From Acanthochromis polyacanthus (lineage: Eukaryota; Chordata; Actinopteri; Pomacentridae), in contig NC_067113.1 of NCBI RefSeq assembly GCF_021347895.1, positions 872,467 to 936,466 of the forward strand: a DNA stretch of 64,000 nucleotides. Direction: 5' to 3'. A program made the position numbers and the translations under genes. This document shows positions 51,801 through 62,527 of the stretch, one piece after another. The notes beneath the pieces are model-generated. The model worked only from the letters and a program-made list of their open reading frames with translations, did not search any database and was not told the origin of the DNA. Each line of letters starts with the position of its first letter. Position 1 is the first letter of the stretch.

Positions 51801-54800
51801 GAGTTGACAAGCAAATAACCCCTGTCTACGTCTCTCTGTTAAAGCATAGTACTATGACATCTTTGTAGAATTAAGTCAATTTTCAATTGGGCTCTGTTCT
51901 ATCGACTTGGTGCAGCCTATGAGTTCATGGAGGTACAGATGTGAAAAGCTTCCATACACATGTAAAGGTCATGTATATCATGATCCCTGCTCCAGCCCCT
52001 GTTCTTCTCTGTCCTTCTCCCTCCTTGTCCCTTTGCAATCTGTCTGTTTTGACCTGTCCGTCGCTCTGGCTCCGTCTTCCTGCATCTGTCATCTTTATCT
52101 CCCTCTTCTCTCTCTCTCTTTCCCATCTTCCAGGCTGCCTGTACCTGCTAATTGCTGCAATAAGAGACAGCAGCAGTGATCAGCACACCTGCCCCCAATT
52201 TCACCTCCTGCCATATAAGCCCACGTCTCTCATGCATTAACCATTCATTCAATTACAGTCAAATTGCCTCAAGACGCTTTACAGAACCCATATGCCTGAA
52301 CCCCTAGAGCAAACCCCAAGGAGACAGTGGCAAGAAAAACACCCTTTAACAGGGAAAAAAAAAACCTTGAGCAGAACCTGGCTCTTTATGTGGGGGAACT
52401 ATCTGTCTGCTGGCCAGGCGGGTTGGAGGGACAGAAAAGGTAGAGAGGCAGAGGTAGAGAGGTGGAGTGGGAGGGATGGGAGAAGAGACACAGCGACCCA
52501 GATCAACCTAATATCAAAATAAGTCAACAAACCAGTGAAAAAGGTCAATTTTATACAAGAGGCTTCTCTCATAATTGGTACAAGAGGAAGGCTTGGCTAG
52601 CTGGATGCAGTCATGCAAATGCTTTATATTGCTTCCTGTGTTTGCTCTATAAAACGGCTGGGACAGACACGGCATGGACTGTTTCAGGAGTAAGAGACAT
52701 GAAACATTTATCCGAGAAAATAAAGAAACACGAGAGTAGGAGGGCGCATATGGAGAACACCGTTAAGCTAACGATGCTAGGCAAGGCTAACATCGCAACA
52801 CAGCTAGATGAAGAGTGACACACAGTTACACACTGAACTGTTCTGAAGTGGCCTCCAGTGAGCCCTGATCTGAATTCTACTGAACATCTGTGGAAGGAGC
52901 TGAAACATGCAGTCTGGAGAAGGACAGCCTTCACACCTGAGACAGCTGGAGCAGTTTGCTCACCAGGAGTCGACACGTGCAGAAGTCTCTCTGAGAGTTA
53001 CAGAAATCACCAGACTGCAGTGATTGGTTTAAAAGGTTGTACAACAAAATATTAAGTTAAGGGTACCATCATTTTTGTCCAGGTCTGTTTCATATTCATA
53101 CAAAGTAATCTTGAACAGAAGAGTACTGTCTGTCTGTATACACACACACATTTATTCCCTTGACCAGATTTTTCTTTGTATAAAGCTGACTTTAACACAT
53201 CATCCAGCAATGTATTGCACTGATTAATTTTTGGATATTTTGTCTAAATAATATGTGTTTGCTTATGTAATCTGCTCATCATTTTCTGGCTTGTTCACTA
53301 AAATGTTGAAATCATCAAAATTGTTGCAGATTGTATTTTTCTTTGTCTGCTAATAGAAAAACCACTTAATTGTTGCAGTTCTGATCAGTTAGTAACATTT
53401 AGCTTTATCATAAATTACTGTACAGTATTTTCTGCTCTAGTATTAATTTCTTAATATAGTTAACATAATACTTGAGTCGTCAATTCAACACTAATGCACT
53501 GTTTTATGTGCTCAGCTGTATAGATAATTTATTGCCAAAATTGTGGTTACACAATATGTTGTTCATGTTTTGTGCAAAAATGCCTTCCACCCCGGACACA
53601 GGCTGTTGTCCCTTCTAACCTTTGGGAGGTGCTACAGGAATCTCTAAACCAGAGCAGCTTCTTCCCTTCAGCTGTCACTCTACACTACAAGTCTTAACCC
53701 TCAAACTGTATAAACGTTACAAAATATCCTCACTTTCCCCCTTGTCTCACTGCCCAGGTCTACAGCTCAAACCAGTCCTAACAAGCACAGATGTTTAACT
53801 ACAACACACCTGTTTTCAGTGGTGGTGTTTGTAGGGGAGCTGGTCAGATCTTGCTCTCTGCTTTCGTCATCCTCAAAGGGCTGAAAGGTCACAATCTCCA
53901 CTCGCTGAGGCTCTGTGCCCAGATCCAGAATAACTGCCCTCTGGCTTTCACACAGCTGCAACACACACACACCACAACACATAGTTTCATTAGGAAATGG
54001 ACAATTCACAGGGCAGTAAAAGAAATGATTTACTTTCACACATCAGTATTGTGAGATGCAGTACAAGCTTGTTGAAAAGTAACTTTTATGTCACCATTAT
54101 AAGATTCTGTTACCTACTAAATACAGCCATAAATGAGCAAACAGCAACATACACAAATATCTGATAACTGACTAAAACAATCAGAAAGTGAGAATCAAAA
54201 CTTAACCAAATAAAATCAGTCTGTGTAGGTAATAAAGCAAATGTATAAATGACTATTAGGTGAAGAAATGACTTAAATCCTGAATGAGTCACTTCTCTCC
54301 ACCACTGCTGAGGAATGAGTGCGGTGTGGCGTCACATTGGGGAGCAGCCCAGACCCAGTTACCACTACTGGCTGAATCAAGGAGATAAGCCAGCTAAAGC
54401 CAGCCTGGCTTCCTCCACATTCCCAAAAAATCCTCTGTTTTTTCTCAGATTACACTTGGAGACACAATGGTCGATTAGCTGCTGTGTGGCAGATTAGCTG
54501 CTGTGTGGGATTATAGACGGAGAATTTAACAGAGCCTTTGTTTGTCCTCCACCTGTCACCTCCAACTATTGTAGCAGTTTACCACCAGTCTAGGTCTCCA
54601 CCACACATGCTGTTATTTCAAATGACTACTGTGCCCTTCACTGATTCATGAGCTTGCCATTAGTCTGCTGGATGCTGCCAGTAACTATGATTTTCTCACT
54701 TCTGCTGCCGCCAGGTTCCTGTATTTAGGCTCAACATGAACGGTGTACTGCAGGAATTATGGCACTTCTGTTGACAACATGCAGTGGAGGAAAGCAGATT

Positions 54801-57800
54801 TAATATAAATAAAATTCTGACATGCTGCACTTGATAAAGTGCATCATATATTAAAGCAAAGTATTTTCTACATAATTTTTACTCTCTACATACACCTTTA
54901 CTCAGCATAGCCTTAACAGCAAAACCTGCATCATTAACGCATTGATGTAACTTGATTTCATACGCAGACTGTCTGTACATCTCTGTGCAACAGAGGCATT
55001 TTATTCAGCCTTATTCATACATTGTTTAAGTTATTTGTAACTCGAAACATTCATAGATGTTGTATAGTCGGCGGCAGCATGGCTCAGTGGGTAGAGTGGC
55101 CGTCTTGTAACTGGAAGGTTGCTGGTTCGATCCTCAGCCCGTCAAGCTCATATCGAGGTGTCCCTGCGCAAGACACCGAACCCCTAATTGCTCCTGGTGG
55201 GTCGTGGGTAGCGCCTTGCATGGCAGCTTCTGCCATCAGTGTGTGAATGTGACGTATCATGTAAAGCGCTTTGGATAAAAGCGCTATATAAATAGAACCA
55301 TTTATAGTCTTTGCTGAGTGATTGTGATTGAGTGCTGGACTTTGCTTTAATATATGATGCACTTTAACGAGCTGCAATATTAAAGTGATGAACACATGAA
55401 TGAAATAATTACTGAGGCATACTAATCAATAACATGATGCAATCCATTGTTCTAAAATAGGCCTTTCTGCATATGCAAAACTTCTGGGAAAGTATACACA
55501 ATGCTCGTACTTTAGTGCTTTTATTGAAGGCAGATTTTGAAGGTATGCCTTTTTTATGTTTATGTTTTTTGTGTTCTTTTTATATGACCACCCATTAAAT
55601 TTTAACAACAACCTTTGTGACCAACCCAGATACGAGGGTTCATTGACTGAAATTCAAATGCTTACGTTTCAGTGAATGCAATGACACTGTCCAGCTGTGC
55701 ACAGCCCATCCATAACCATCAGAGACAGCACAGAGACACAGGCATACACACAGACCTCAAATTGGAGGAGCAAACATTTAGTGTGTTGCTGCTGCAGCTG
55801 TTTCCAGGAGTCTGTCCTCTGAGTTTATTAAATACCTGCAGCATCTGAGAGCAGCCGAATGTCTAGGTGAGCACCTGCAAGGAAAGAGAGCTGCCACACA
55901 ACACATTAACATCATTAATCCCTTATAATTAGTGATTAATGATGTTAATGTTGTGTGGTGTGGCAACCATTTTATATGGCACTAACACTGCCATTAGTTT
56001 GATAAATTATCATCACGTGGACAGAATTCTCAGTGTGGAACTCATAAATAATCAATGGATGCTCCATGGATAAACATTTCCCCTCAGATGCTTTGCAGCA
56101 TCCCTTCTCCTGGATAATTTTTGAAGAGTAGTCATCCTGATAACCAGAATGTGAAATGTACCTGTATTAGCTATGTACATCAGATAACCGGTAGCATGAA
56201 CTGTAAAATAAGAAGCAACACCAAGGTATATTAGTGCGTGATTTCTGAACTCTCACATAGTGGTCACCTGCAGCTGAAGCCAAAATCATTCGCTCCCCTT
56301 GTGAAATCAGACACAACCTATGATTTCTGCATGGAAATTACCATTAACAACAAGTGGTTTATGGTTTATTTGTTTCCAAAATGACAAAGACAAAATGTTC
56401 ACTAAGTTTGATTCGGACATTTTATTGATTGATTTAAGTTGAAACAAGAAAAGGTAAAAATGGCAAGGATAAATTATTAGCCCCCTGGCAATCAATAGTT
56501 AATAGTGTGCCCTTTCTGTGCCACAACTGACATCAGCCTCCCAGAGTGGTTCTTTGCTATGTTGTCACATGTCCGCTGAGGGATTTTGACACATTCTCAC
56601 AATGCAAATTGTTCTAGCTGGTCCAGACTGCATGACTTCTGAGCACGGACATCCACTTTGGGACCCACCACAGATACTCAGTAGGACTGAGATCTGGGTT
56701 CTGTGTGGGCCACTGCAGGACCTTGGTTTTAGGGTCCTTTAAGAACTGTTGGACCAATTTTGACGTATGCTTTGGGTCATTGCCTTGTTGGAAGACCCAG
56801 TGGCGACCCAAGCCTAGACTAAGAGCAGATTTCTTCAAATTATACCTGAAAATGTCAACAGAATTTTCTTTTTTCATGATCAAAGGTCAAGGTTAAAGGT
56901 TCTTTCTTGTCATATCATTCCACATTTGCACATGCAACAATACAAAATTGGACCCTGGTCCCGGTTTCAGCCATAAAAATGATGCCATGCACCTGAACAA
57001 CCCTCCCTGTGCCTAAGGCTGCAAAACAGCCCCACAGCATGATGCTCCCACCACCATGTTTACCTGTGGAAATGGTGTTCTTAGGCTTTCTTCCCCAATC
57101 ATAAGCAACATCCATGTGGACAAAGAGGTCCAGTGTAGCCTCATCAGACCTTTGGTCTAATTTCCAAAACTCATCTGTACCTCTAAAATGTTCATGGCAA
57201 ACCTCAGTCTGCCTCTGATGTGCTGCTCTTTGAATAAAGGGCTTCTTCTGGGACAATGGCCTTGAAGCCCACCATGATGAAGAGCCCTCACAGCTACACT
57301 AAATTGCCAAAAGTATTCGCTCACCCATCCAAATAATCAGAATCAGGTGTTCCAATCACTTCCATAGCCACAGGTGTATAAAATCAAGCACCTGGGTATG
57401 CAGACTGCTTTTACAAACATTAGTGATGTTGTACATTTCCCCACTGTGGATTAATAAAGGTTTAATCTATCTATCTATCTATCTATCTATCTAGTGAAAG
57501 AATGGGTTGCTTTCAGGAGCTCAGTGAATTCCAGACTTTAACTGTGATAGGATGCCGCCTGTGCAACAAATCCAGTCGTGACATTTCCTCGCTCCTAAAT
57601 ATTCCACAGTCAACTGTCAGCTGTATTATAAGAAAGTGGAAGTGTGTGGGAACGACAGCAACTCAGCTGCCAAGTGGTCGGCCACATAAACTGATGGAGC
57701 TGGGTCAGCGGATGCTGAGGCGCATAGCGCCAAGAGGTGGGCAACTTTCTGCACAGTCAATGGCTACAGACCTTCAAACACTTCATGTGGCCTTCAGATC

Positions 57801-60800
57801 AGCTCAAGAACAGAGCTTCAGCAGAGAGCTTCATGGAATGGGTTTCCATGGCCGAGCAGCTGCATCCAAGCCGTACATCACCAAGTGCAATGCAAAGCGT
57901 GGGATGCAGTGGTGTAAAGCACGCCGCCACTGGACTCTAGAGCAGTGGAGACGCCTTCTCTGGAGTGACCAATCGCACTTCTATATCTGGCAATCTGATG
58001 GACCGGTCTGGGTTTGGCGGTTGCCAGGAGAACCATACTTGTCGGACTGCATTGTGCCAAGTGTAAAGTTTGGTGTAGGGGGGTTTATGGTGTGGGCTTG
58101 TTTTTCAGGAGCTGGGCTTGGCCCCTTAGTTCCAGTGAAAGGAACTCTGAATGCTTCAGCCTACCAAGACATTCTGGACAATTCCATACTCCCAACGTTG
58201 TGGGAACAGTTTGGAGCTGGCCCCTTCCTCTCCCAACATGACTGTGCACCAGTGCACAAAGCAAGGTCCATAAAGACATGGATGACAGAGTCTGGTGTGG
58301 ATGAACTTGACTGGCCTGCACAGAGTCCTGACCTCAGCCCGATAGAATACCTTTGGGATGAATTAGAGTGGAGACTGAGAGCCAGGCCTTCTGGTCCAAC
58401 ATCAGTGTGTGAGTTCACAAATGTGCTTCTGGAAGAATGGTCAAAAATTCCCATAAACACACTCCTAAACCTTGTGGACAGCCTTCCCAGAAGAGTTGAA
58501 GGTGTTATAGCTGCAAAGGGTGGGCCGACGTCATATTGAACCCCATGGATTAGGAATGGGATGTCACTTACGTTCATATGCCAGTCAAGGCAGGTGAGTG
58601 AATACTTTTGGCAATATAGTGTATTCCAAGTGTAACTCCAAAAGAGGGGTCAGTCAACTTGGCCCCCGACCAAGTCGTCCCCATACCAAGTCGGCCCCTA
58701 GTCTACTCGGCCCCATTATGACAGCAATTACAGCCAGTTTTAGCAGTTATTGCAGTGACTGCAATGATTGTATTGTTAGTAATACAGGGCTATTATGACA
58801 GCAGTTACAGGCAGTTTTTGCAGTTGTTGCAGTAAATGATTGTAATGTTATATACTGATGTATGTAATGAACTGATGTACTGAAATGAACTGATGTAATG
58901 GTAAATGGTCTCTGTTGTTCATATTATAATTCAAGCCGGCAGTAACATACAAAGTTCTGGCCAATTGGATTGGATTAATTAATAAGCTGGCACCTATTCA
59001 CTGACAGTCAACACTGGCCTCAATTGTGTTTGTGATAAGGGGCCAAGTTTGCATGGGGCCGACTTGACTATGGGCCGACTTGGCTGGGGGCCAACTTGAC
59101 TGTGAACCCTCCAAAAGAAGTGTAACTCCAAAAGAGGCAAGGCCAGCAACAATCATCTTGCCAGATGTCTGAGGCTTCTGACATTGCTGATACCCCTGAC
59201 TATTTTCCTCTTCAGAGTTCTTGAAATCTTGTGCTGTCAACCACGCCCAGGCTTATTTCTTACAGAATTTGTCTCTTTGTACTTGGCAGTGATGCAACGT
59301 ACAGCTCTTCTAGTCACTGTGAAATGCTTAGAAATGGCAGTACAGCCTTCCCCCTTATTATGAGCCTCCACTATCTTTTTCCTAAGCTCAAGACTGATTT
59401 TCCTTTGTCTTTGACATGGTGAATAAGAATACTTCTTCTCAATAATAATAACCCCTCAAGCTCAATGCTGACTGAATGCTCAAGTGTTGTTAGGAAGCCA
59501 ATTGCCTGCACAGGTGTGGTTTGAAAGCTGATTGGTTGATAAGGTGTGCTTTGAAAGCAAAACTTCACATGCTAATATTTTTGATCACCCCATTTTTCAC
59601 TATATTTGATATAAAGCAAGTCTAGAAAAATTTTTAAATTCCAAAATGTACCAAAAGCTACTAAATAGCACCGGTGAATGTTTGACTATATTAAGTTTTA
59701 TCAATGATGCAACCACTGGGCAGAATTTTAGGAAAATGCTCCATGGGGGGATAATTTTGGCCTCAACTGTAGCCTCTATCCTCCAACATCCATCCATCCA
59801 TCCATTCTCTATACACGCTTTATCCTCACTAGGGTCATGGGGGGTGATGGAGCCTATCCCATCTGACTCAGGTGAAGGCAGGGGACACCCTGGACAGGTC
59901 GCCAGTCTGTCACAGGGCTACATATACAGACAAACAATCACACTCACATTCACACCTATGGGCAATTTAGAGTAACCAATTAAACTCAGAATATTTTTGG
60001 ACTGTGAGAGGAAGCCGGAGTACCTAGAGAAAACCCACACATGCACAGGGAGAACATGCAAACTCCATGCAGAAAGATCCCAGGCTCAGGCCGGGACTCG
60101 AACCAGAGATCTTCTTGCTGTAAGGCGAAAGTGCTAACCACTACATCACTGTGCAGCCCTATCCTCCAACAGCAAAACAGAATTCCTGAAATTTAGCTAT
60201 GGATTTTGGTTTTGTGCCACCCCAAGAGTTTTAGTGTCCCCATCTGGCACCGATGATGTGTACGCTGTTACCCCCAGATGTAAATGACACTGCTTCTCCC
60301 TCATTTCATTTGGACAGCCAGTGTCTTGCTCTGCTTTCTAGTGTGGCTGCTCAGAAATACTTTAAACACACTTAAATTCTTTACAGATAGGTCGTGTTAT
60401 TTAATTTTCGTGTGAATGGAAGCTAAAGCGGTGTCTACAGTACCTCACTGTCTGTGCTGCTGGCCTGTGGCTTCTTCACACTCTGCAGGGTCATGTCCCT
60501 GTCCTGCTGTTTTTCCTCACACCTGGCATCTTTCACCTCCTCCGCTCTCTGCACCTCCTGTAGATTTAAATAGAATCAAGTCATGAGCTGTTTGTACAGA
60601 AGTGTGTGAGGCTTTACACACCTTTTTTGGCATATTGTACACTGCAGCATATGAATAAAGGTTTATACACCCGACTGTTATTTTTTTCAGAACATTAACA
60701 TTAATAAAAAGCAGCAAAGTATGGGAAATAATTGAATGAAAAATAGTGTTACATAGATAGTAAATTATGTAATATTGTATCTGCAGTTAGTAAGTTGGTG

Positions 60801-61642
60801 TCTGGCATGCTAAGGAGCAAAACAGCATTTTAACACTGGGAGCATTTTTGAATGACACAAAGAGAATCCAGAGACCTTCTTCATAGTTTTAAATTTAGTA
60901 TGAGGCCATTTGAGAAAACAGCTAACTGAAACTCTCATCCAAATAGAACACCTGGATGTTGTCTATTTACTACAGAATGAGCATGTACAGCTGTCCTCCA
61001 CACAACAGGACATCTCCAATCCTCCACAGAACCAATGGTGGTGCAGTTGGAACTTGTTAACATCTTCCTGAATGTGGTTATGGCTATAGTGTAAAAAAAA
61101 TGTGAACAAAGAGCCATGAACCTGCGTTGACACAGCCTCGGCATCCGTCTTGCTCTGCTCCATGTGAGCTGCCTTTAGCTGCTGCAGAGCCGCCTCCAGC
61201 TGTACAGGGTCTGCACAGGCCCCCTCTGTCTGGCTGCGATTCTGCACACACACACACAAACAACAGCACACACACACTTGAATTAAATCCAGACTGAAAA
61301 TGTTTGACAGTTTTCAAAGCTGAAGGAAAAGTGAAACACAGTGCCACTAAGCCACCATGTATAGAGTGTCAGCCCGATCTCACGAGGATTCGTGAAACTG
61401 TCACGTAAGTTTTAGTTTCGGTTTCGTGCGCACCAACACGATTTCGTCATGTTTTTCGTGCCGCTCACCACGAAATGCGCACCAATGTATTTTAAACGGC
61501 GGACTTTTCGTGCCACCCAGAACGTATTTCAAACGAATGTGTGTATTATATTTTTAATGTAAAACCATGGCGAATCCAACGCTATATTTTGCATGACATC
61601 GTCCCTAACCATAACCCTAACCATAACCCGGTGGTACACTTA

Positions 61643-61678
<36 letters not shown>

Positions 61679-62169
61679 CCCAATTTGCATAGGAATTTCA
61701 AGAATGTCCGGCGGCCGGCGGCCGCAAACGCGATCACACAAGCAGTATACGCCGATGGACAGCTTAGATCGTCATGAATCCGCTGGTATAAACCACTTTC
61801 AGCTGTGATTACCACAGCGGGTTTCGTTGTGAGCAACACGAAAAACATTTCGTGGTGAGCGGCACGAAAAACATGACGAAATCGTGTTGGTGCGCACGAA
61901 AAAGAAACAAAAAATTTACGTAACAGTTTCACGAATCCCCGTGAGACCGTGTTGAGAGTGTGTGAGTGTGACATCACCTGCAGGACAATGAACGGGTTGT
62001 CTCTGCTGAAGGAGGGTGAGCGAGATGGAGTCTCTCTCTTCTTTTCACGGAGTGAGGAGGCCTGCTGGTTTCTTCTTATCCTCTCTAGCTGCTCCTCCAC
62101 ACTCATTCTTGTCCTACCCACCTCTCTCTCCCCAAATCCTGTCTGATCCACTGCACTCCTGGGACGATC
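48813..62169 (-). CDS. plekha5: plekha5, 3' part (six exons recognised)
   Basis: PH-domain family A member 5, a cytoplasmic adaptor linked to membranes, microtubules and cell junctions; its WW and PH domains lie upstream, outside the window. Exons in order are 61978-62169, 61122-61241, 60444-60557, 53810-53955, 51491-51657 and 48813-48847 (terminal, provisional). The first encodes [20 protein letters not shown], the signature shared by PLEKHA4/5/6/7. The next two are charged, probably coiled-coil ([37 protein letters not shown]). Then come [17 protein letters not shown] and a Pro/Glu segment [15 protein letters not shown] ending in five Asn. The last exon adds [11 protein letters not shown] and then TGA. 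Phases agree throughout, giving about 257 residues. The paralogue choice (A5) rests on adjacency to aebp2. Exons between 53955 and 60444 may be missed. Confidence 0.85.
50678..50714. repeat. Perfect 14-bp hairpin
   Basis: TAAATTCTCCCTGC (50678-50691), a 9-base loop, then the exact complement (50701-50714). Confidence 0.9.
50796..50984. repeat. 18-bp inverted repeat pair
   Basis: ACAGAACGACTTATGCTC (50796-50813) and its exact complement (50967-50984) bracket about 150 bases. These may be the ends of a small non-autonomous element. Confidence 0.8.
51024..51099. repeat. Near-perfect palindrome, 38-bp arms
   Basis: Arms 51024-51061 and 51062-51099 pair with three mismatches and essentially no loop. 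The arms start and end with ACACTTTCTTTGAAA and its complement. Confidence 0.9.
51658..52243. other. plekha5 intron, nothing recognised
   Basis: A CT-rich stretch at about 51990-52140 produces open frames in both strands but has no exon borders. Confidence 0.5.
52244..52440 (-). mobile_element. L2 LINE 3' UTR fragment
   Basis: Reverse complement of the L2 tail seen at about 23950-24156. It shares CAATTACAGTCAA, CAAGACGCTTTACAGAACCC and GGCAAGAAAAACACCCTTTA. Only the 3' UTR remains, and the upper edge is approximate. Confidence 0.82.
52831..53092 (+). mobile_element. Tc1 3' fragment
   Basis: It encodes a mutated version of the C-terminal end of the 22034 Tc1 family ([19 protein letters not shown], then ...GLKGCTTKY and stop) and the start of its right inverted repeat (GGTACCATCATTTTTGTCCA). 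It breaks off at about 53092, before the outer end. The catalytic E region has Ser-Thr for Pro-Ile. Confidence 0.88.
53093..53809. other. plekha5 intron, nothing recognised
   Basis: AT-rich intron below exon 53810-53955. Confidence 0.5.
53956..55062. other. plekha5 intron, nothing recognised
   Basis: CA-rich just above the exon acceptor, otherwise AT-rich with no recognisable element. Confidence 0.5.
55069..55302 (+). repeat. tRNA-derived SINE with exact target duplication
   Basis: The head carries A-box-like TGGCTCAGTGGGTAGAGTGG and a perfect B box GGTTCGATCC. The body follows and the tail is AGCGCTATATAAAT. The 6-bp duplication TATAGT flanks it at 55063-55068 and 55303-55308. The intact promoter boxes suggest a young copy. 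Confidence 0.92.
55309..56265. other. plekha5 intron with a palindrome
   Basis: Apart from the quasi-palindrome at 55894-55958 nothing is recognised. Confidence 0.5.
55894..55958. repeat. Quasi-palindrome, 25-bp arms
   Basis: Arms 55894-55920 and 55934-55958 (GATTAATGATGTTAATG and its complement at the core) pair fully apart from a 2-base bulge around a 13-base loop. Confidence 0.9.
57426..57491 (+). mobile_element. Minimal LINE 3' tail insertion
   Basis: Only the LINE tail CCCCACTGTGGATTAATAAAG and ATCT repeats are present, flanked by the 5-bp duplication TAGTG (57421-57425 and 57492-57496). The same tail occurs at about 43640-43675. Confidence 0.85.
57502..58539 (+). CDS. Tc1-family transposase, full-length
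   Basis: This enzyme cuts and pastes its own transposon at TA sites. The 345-codon frame is uninterrupted, the normal length for the family. Residues about 1-110 form the DNA-binding region with two helix-turn-helix units ([34 protein letters not shown]) around a GRPHK linker. The catalytic domain has D156 (WSDQS), D247 (SQHDCAPVH) and E282 (SPIEYLWDE), with 34 residues between the last two, the DD34E triad. It ends AKGGPTSY. Family members I recall usually read WSDES where this copy has WSDQS; the catalytic Asp is kept. The start codon is 6 bases after the duplicated TAGTG of a LINE-tail insertion, so its leader is altered. It is a transposon gene in a plekha5 intron, not a host gene. Confidence 0.93.
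   Translation: MGCFQELSEFQTLTVIGCRLCNKSSRDISSLLNIPQSTVSCIIRKWKCVGTTATQLPSGRPHKLMELGQRMLRRIAPRGGQLSAQSMATDLQTLHVAFRSAQEQSFSRELHGMGFHGRAAASKPYITKCNAKRGMQWCKARRHWTLEQWRRLLWSDQSHFYIWQSDGPVWVWRLPGEPYLSDCIVPSVKFGVGGFMVWACFSGAGLGPLVPVKGTLNASAYQDILDNSILPTLWEQFGAGPFLSQHDCAPVHKARSIKTWMTESGVDELDWPAQSPDLSPIEYLWDELEWRLRARPSGPTSVCEFTNVLLEEWSKIPINTLLNLVDSLPRRVEGVIAAKGGPTSY
58645..59110. mobile_element. MITE with AAGTCGGCCCC repeats
   Basis: Both arms carry CAAGTCGGCCCC-like words in inverted orientation (58650-58715 against 59040-59100), with tips GTCAACTTGGCCCCC and CAAGTTGGCCCCC. About 330 AT-richer bases lie between, with two direct copies of TATTATGACAGCARTTACAG. A direct repeat of about 20 bases containing GTGTAACTCCAAAAGAG brackets it. 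No coding sequence. Confidence 0.83.
59789..60159 (-). repeat. tRNA-derived SINE with 12-bp target duplication
   Basis: Second copy of the SINE at 37224-37585. The B box is intact here (GGTTCGAGTCCC on the minus strand) and the A-box region is TAGTGGTTAGCAC. It is flanked by an exact TATCCTCCAACA at 59777-59788 and 60160-60171. It inserted 17 bases outside the old Tc1. Confidence 0.93.
60172..61121. other. plekha5 introns around exon 60444-60557
   Basis: No repeat or extra exon is recognised. Confidence 0.5.
61375..61949. mobile_element. Palindromic MITE, 575 bp
   Basis: Inverted arms of about 130 bases (about 61375-61510 and about 61815-61949) share TCTCACGAGGATTCGTGAAA, CAACACGATTTCGTCATG and CACGAAAT words. 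The middle has CCCTAACCATAACCC text and a T run of 34 (61645-61678). The element ends 28 bases below the donor of plekha5 exon 61978-62169. Confidence 0.88.
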
Positions 62170-62527
62170 CTGCATAGGACAAGGCTGAGTGTAAGATTAT
62201 CTTGCAATAAACCATGACTTTACATAGTTTCTGGAAGAAGGTATAAATTGTTTATCACAAATCATGTGATTAATTTGTAAGTCAGTCCTGAAATTTGTCT
62301 TTGCTCTAGTGGATATTTACATTTTCTCAAAGTGTGTGGAGTCCTCCTGGAACACTAGATCGGTTACTACAGTTCTGGAGATGATCCACAACTGCATCTT
62401 ACCGTTTATGGATAACATTGCAAGAAGCTTCTCATCAGGAACTACAAAATACTTAAAGCTCAAATAAGAAGTGTTGTGATGCTACATGCTATTCATCTTT
62501 AATGTACTTGTCTGTATCTGTGCATCG
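62170..62527. other. plekha5 intron, nothing recognised
   Basis: AT-rich sequence between the exon acceptor and the Tc1 at the window edge. Confidence 0.5.

Larger units (their letters stand above)
57295..58623 (+). mobile_element. Young Tc1 transposon with intact transposase
   Basis: Bounded by TA with inverted ends TTGCCAAAAGTATTCGCTCA and the complement of GTGAGTGAATACTTTTGGCA. It carries an uninterrupted transposase frame. A 66-base LINE tail has inserted just before the start codon. Confidence 0.95.
56266..59771 (-). mobile_element. Old Tc1 transposon, split by two insertions
   Basis: Ends AGCTGAAGCCAAAATCATTC (left) and the complement of GATAATTTTGGCCTCAACTG (right) are inverted. Minus-strand transposase pieces lie at 56614-56883 ([26 protein letters not shown]) and 56915-57256 ([20 protein letters not shown]). 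The DNA-binding half lies beyond 59118. The catalytic QQD is QQG here. It is interrupted by a younger Tc1 at 57295-58623 and by a MITE at 58645-59110. Confidence 0.88.

Noticed and set aside
55084..55140. Possible functional tRNA gene (intact B box)
   Set aside because: The A/B-box head belongs to a SINE with a tail and target duplication. It lacks the pairing expected of a mature tRNA.
58161..58577. 138-codon minus-strand frame over the Tc1 transposase
   Set aside because: It is a shadow of the plus-strand transposase, which has the complete DD34E domain.
61600..61632. CCCTAACCATAACCC text as an interstitial telomere
   Set aside because: The units are interrupted by CATAA and only a few are present, all inside a MITE. 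Vertebrate telomere repeats would be exact CCCTAA.
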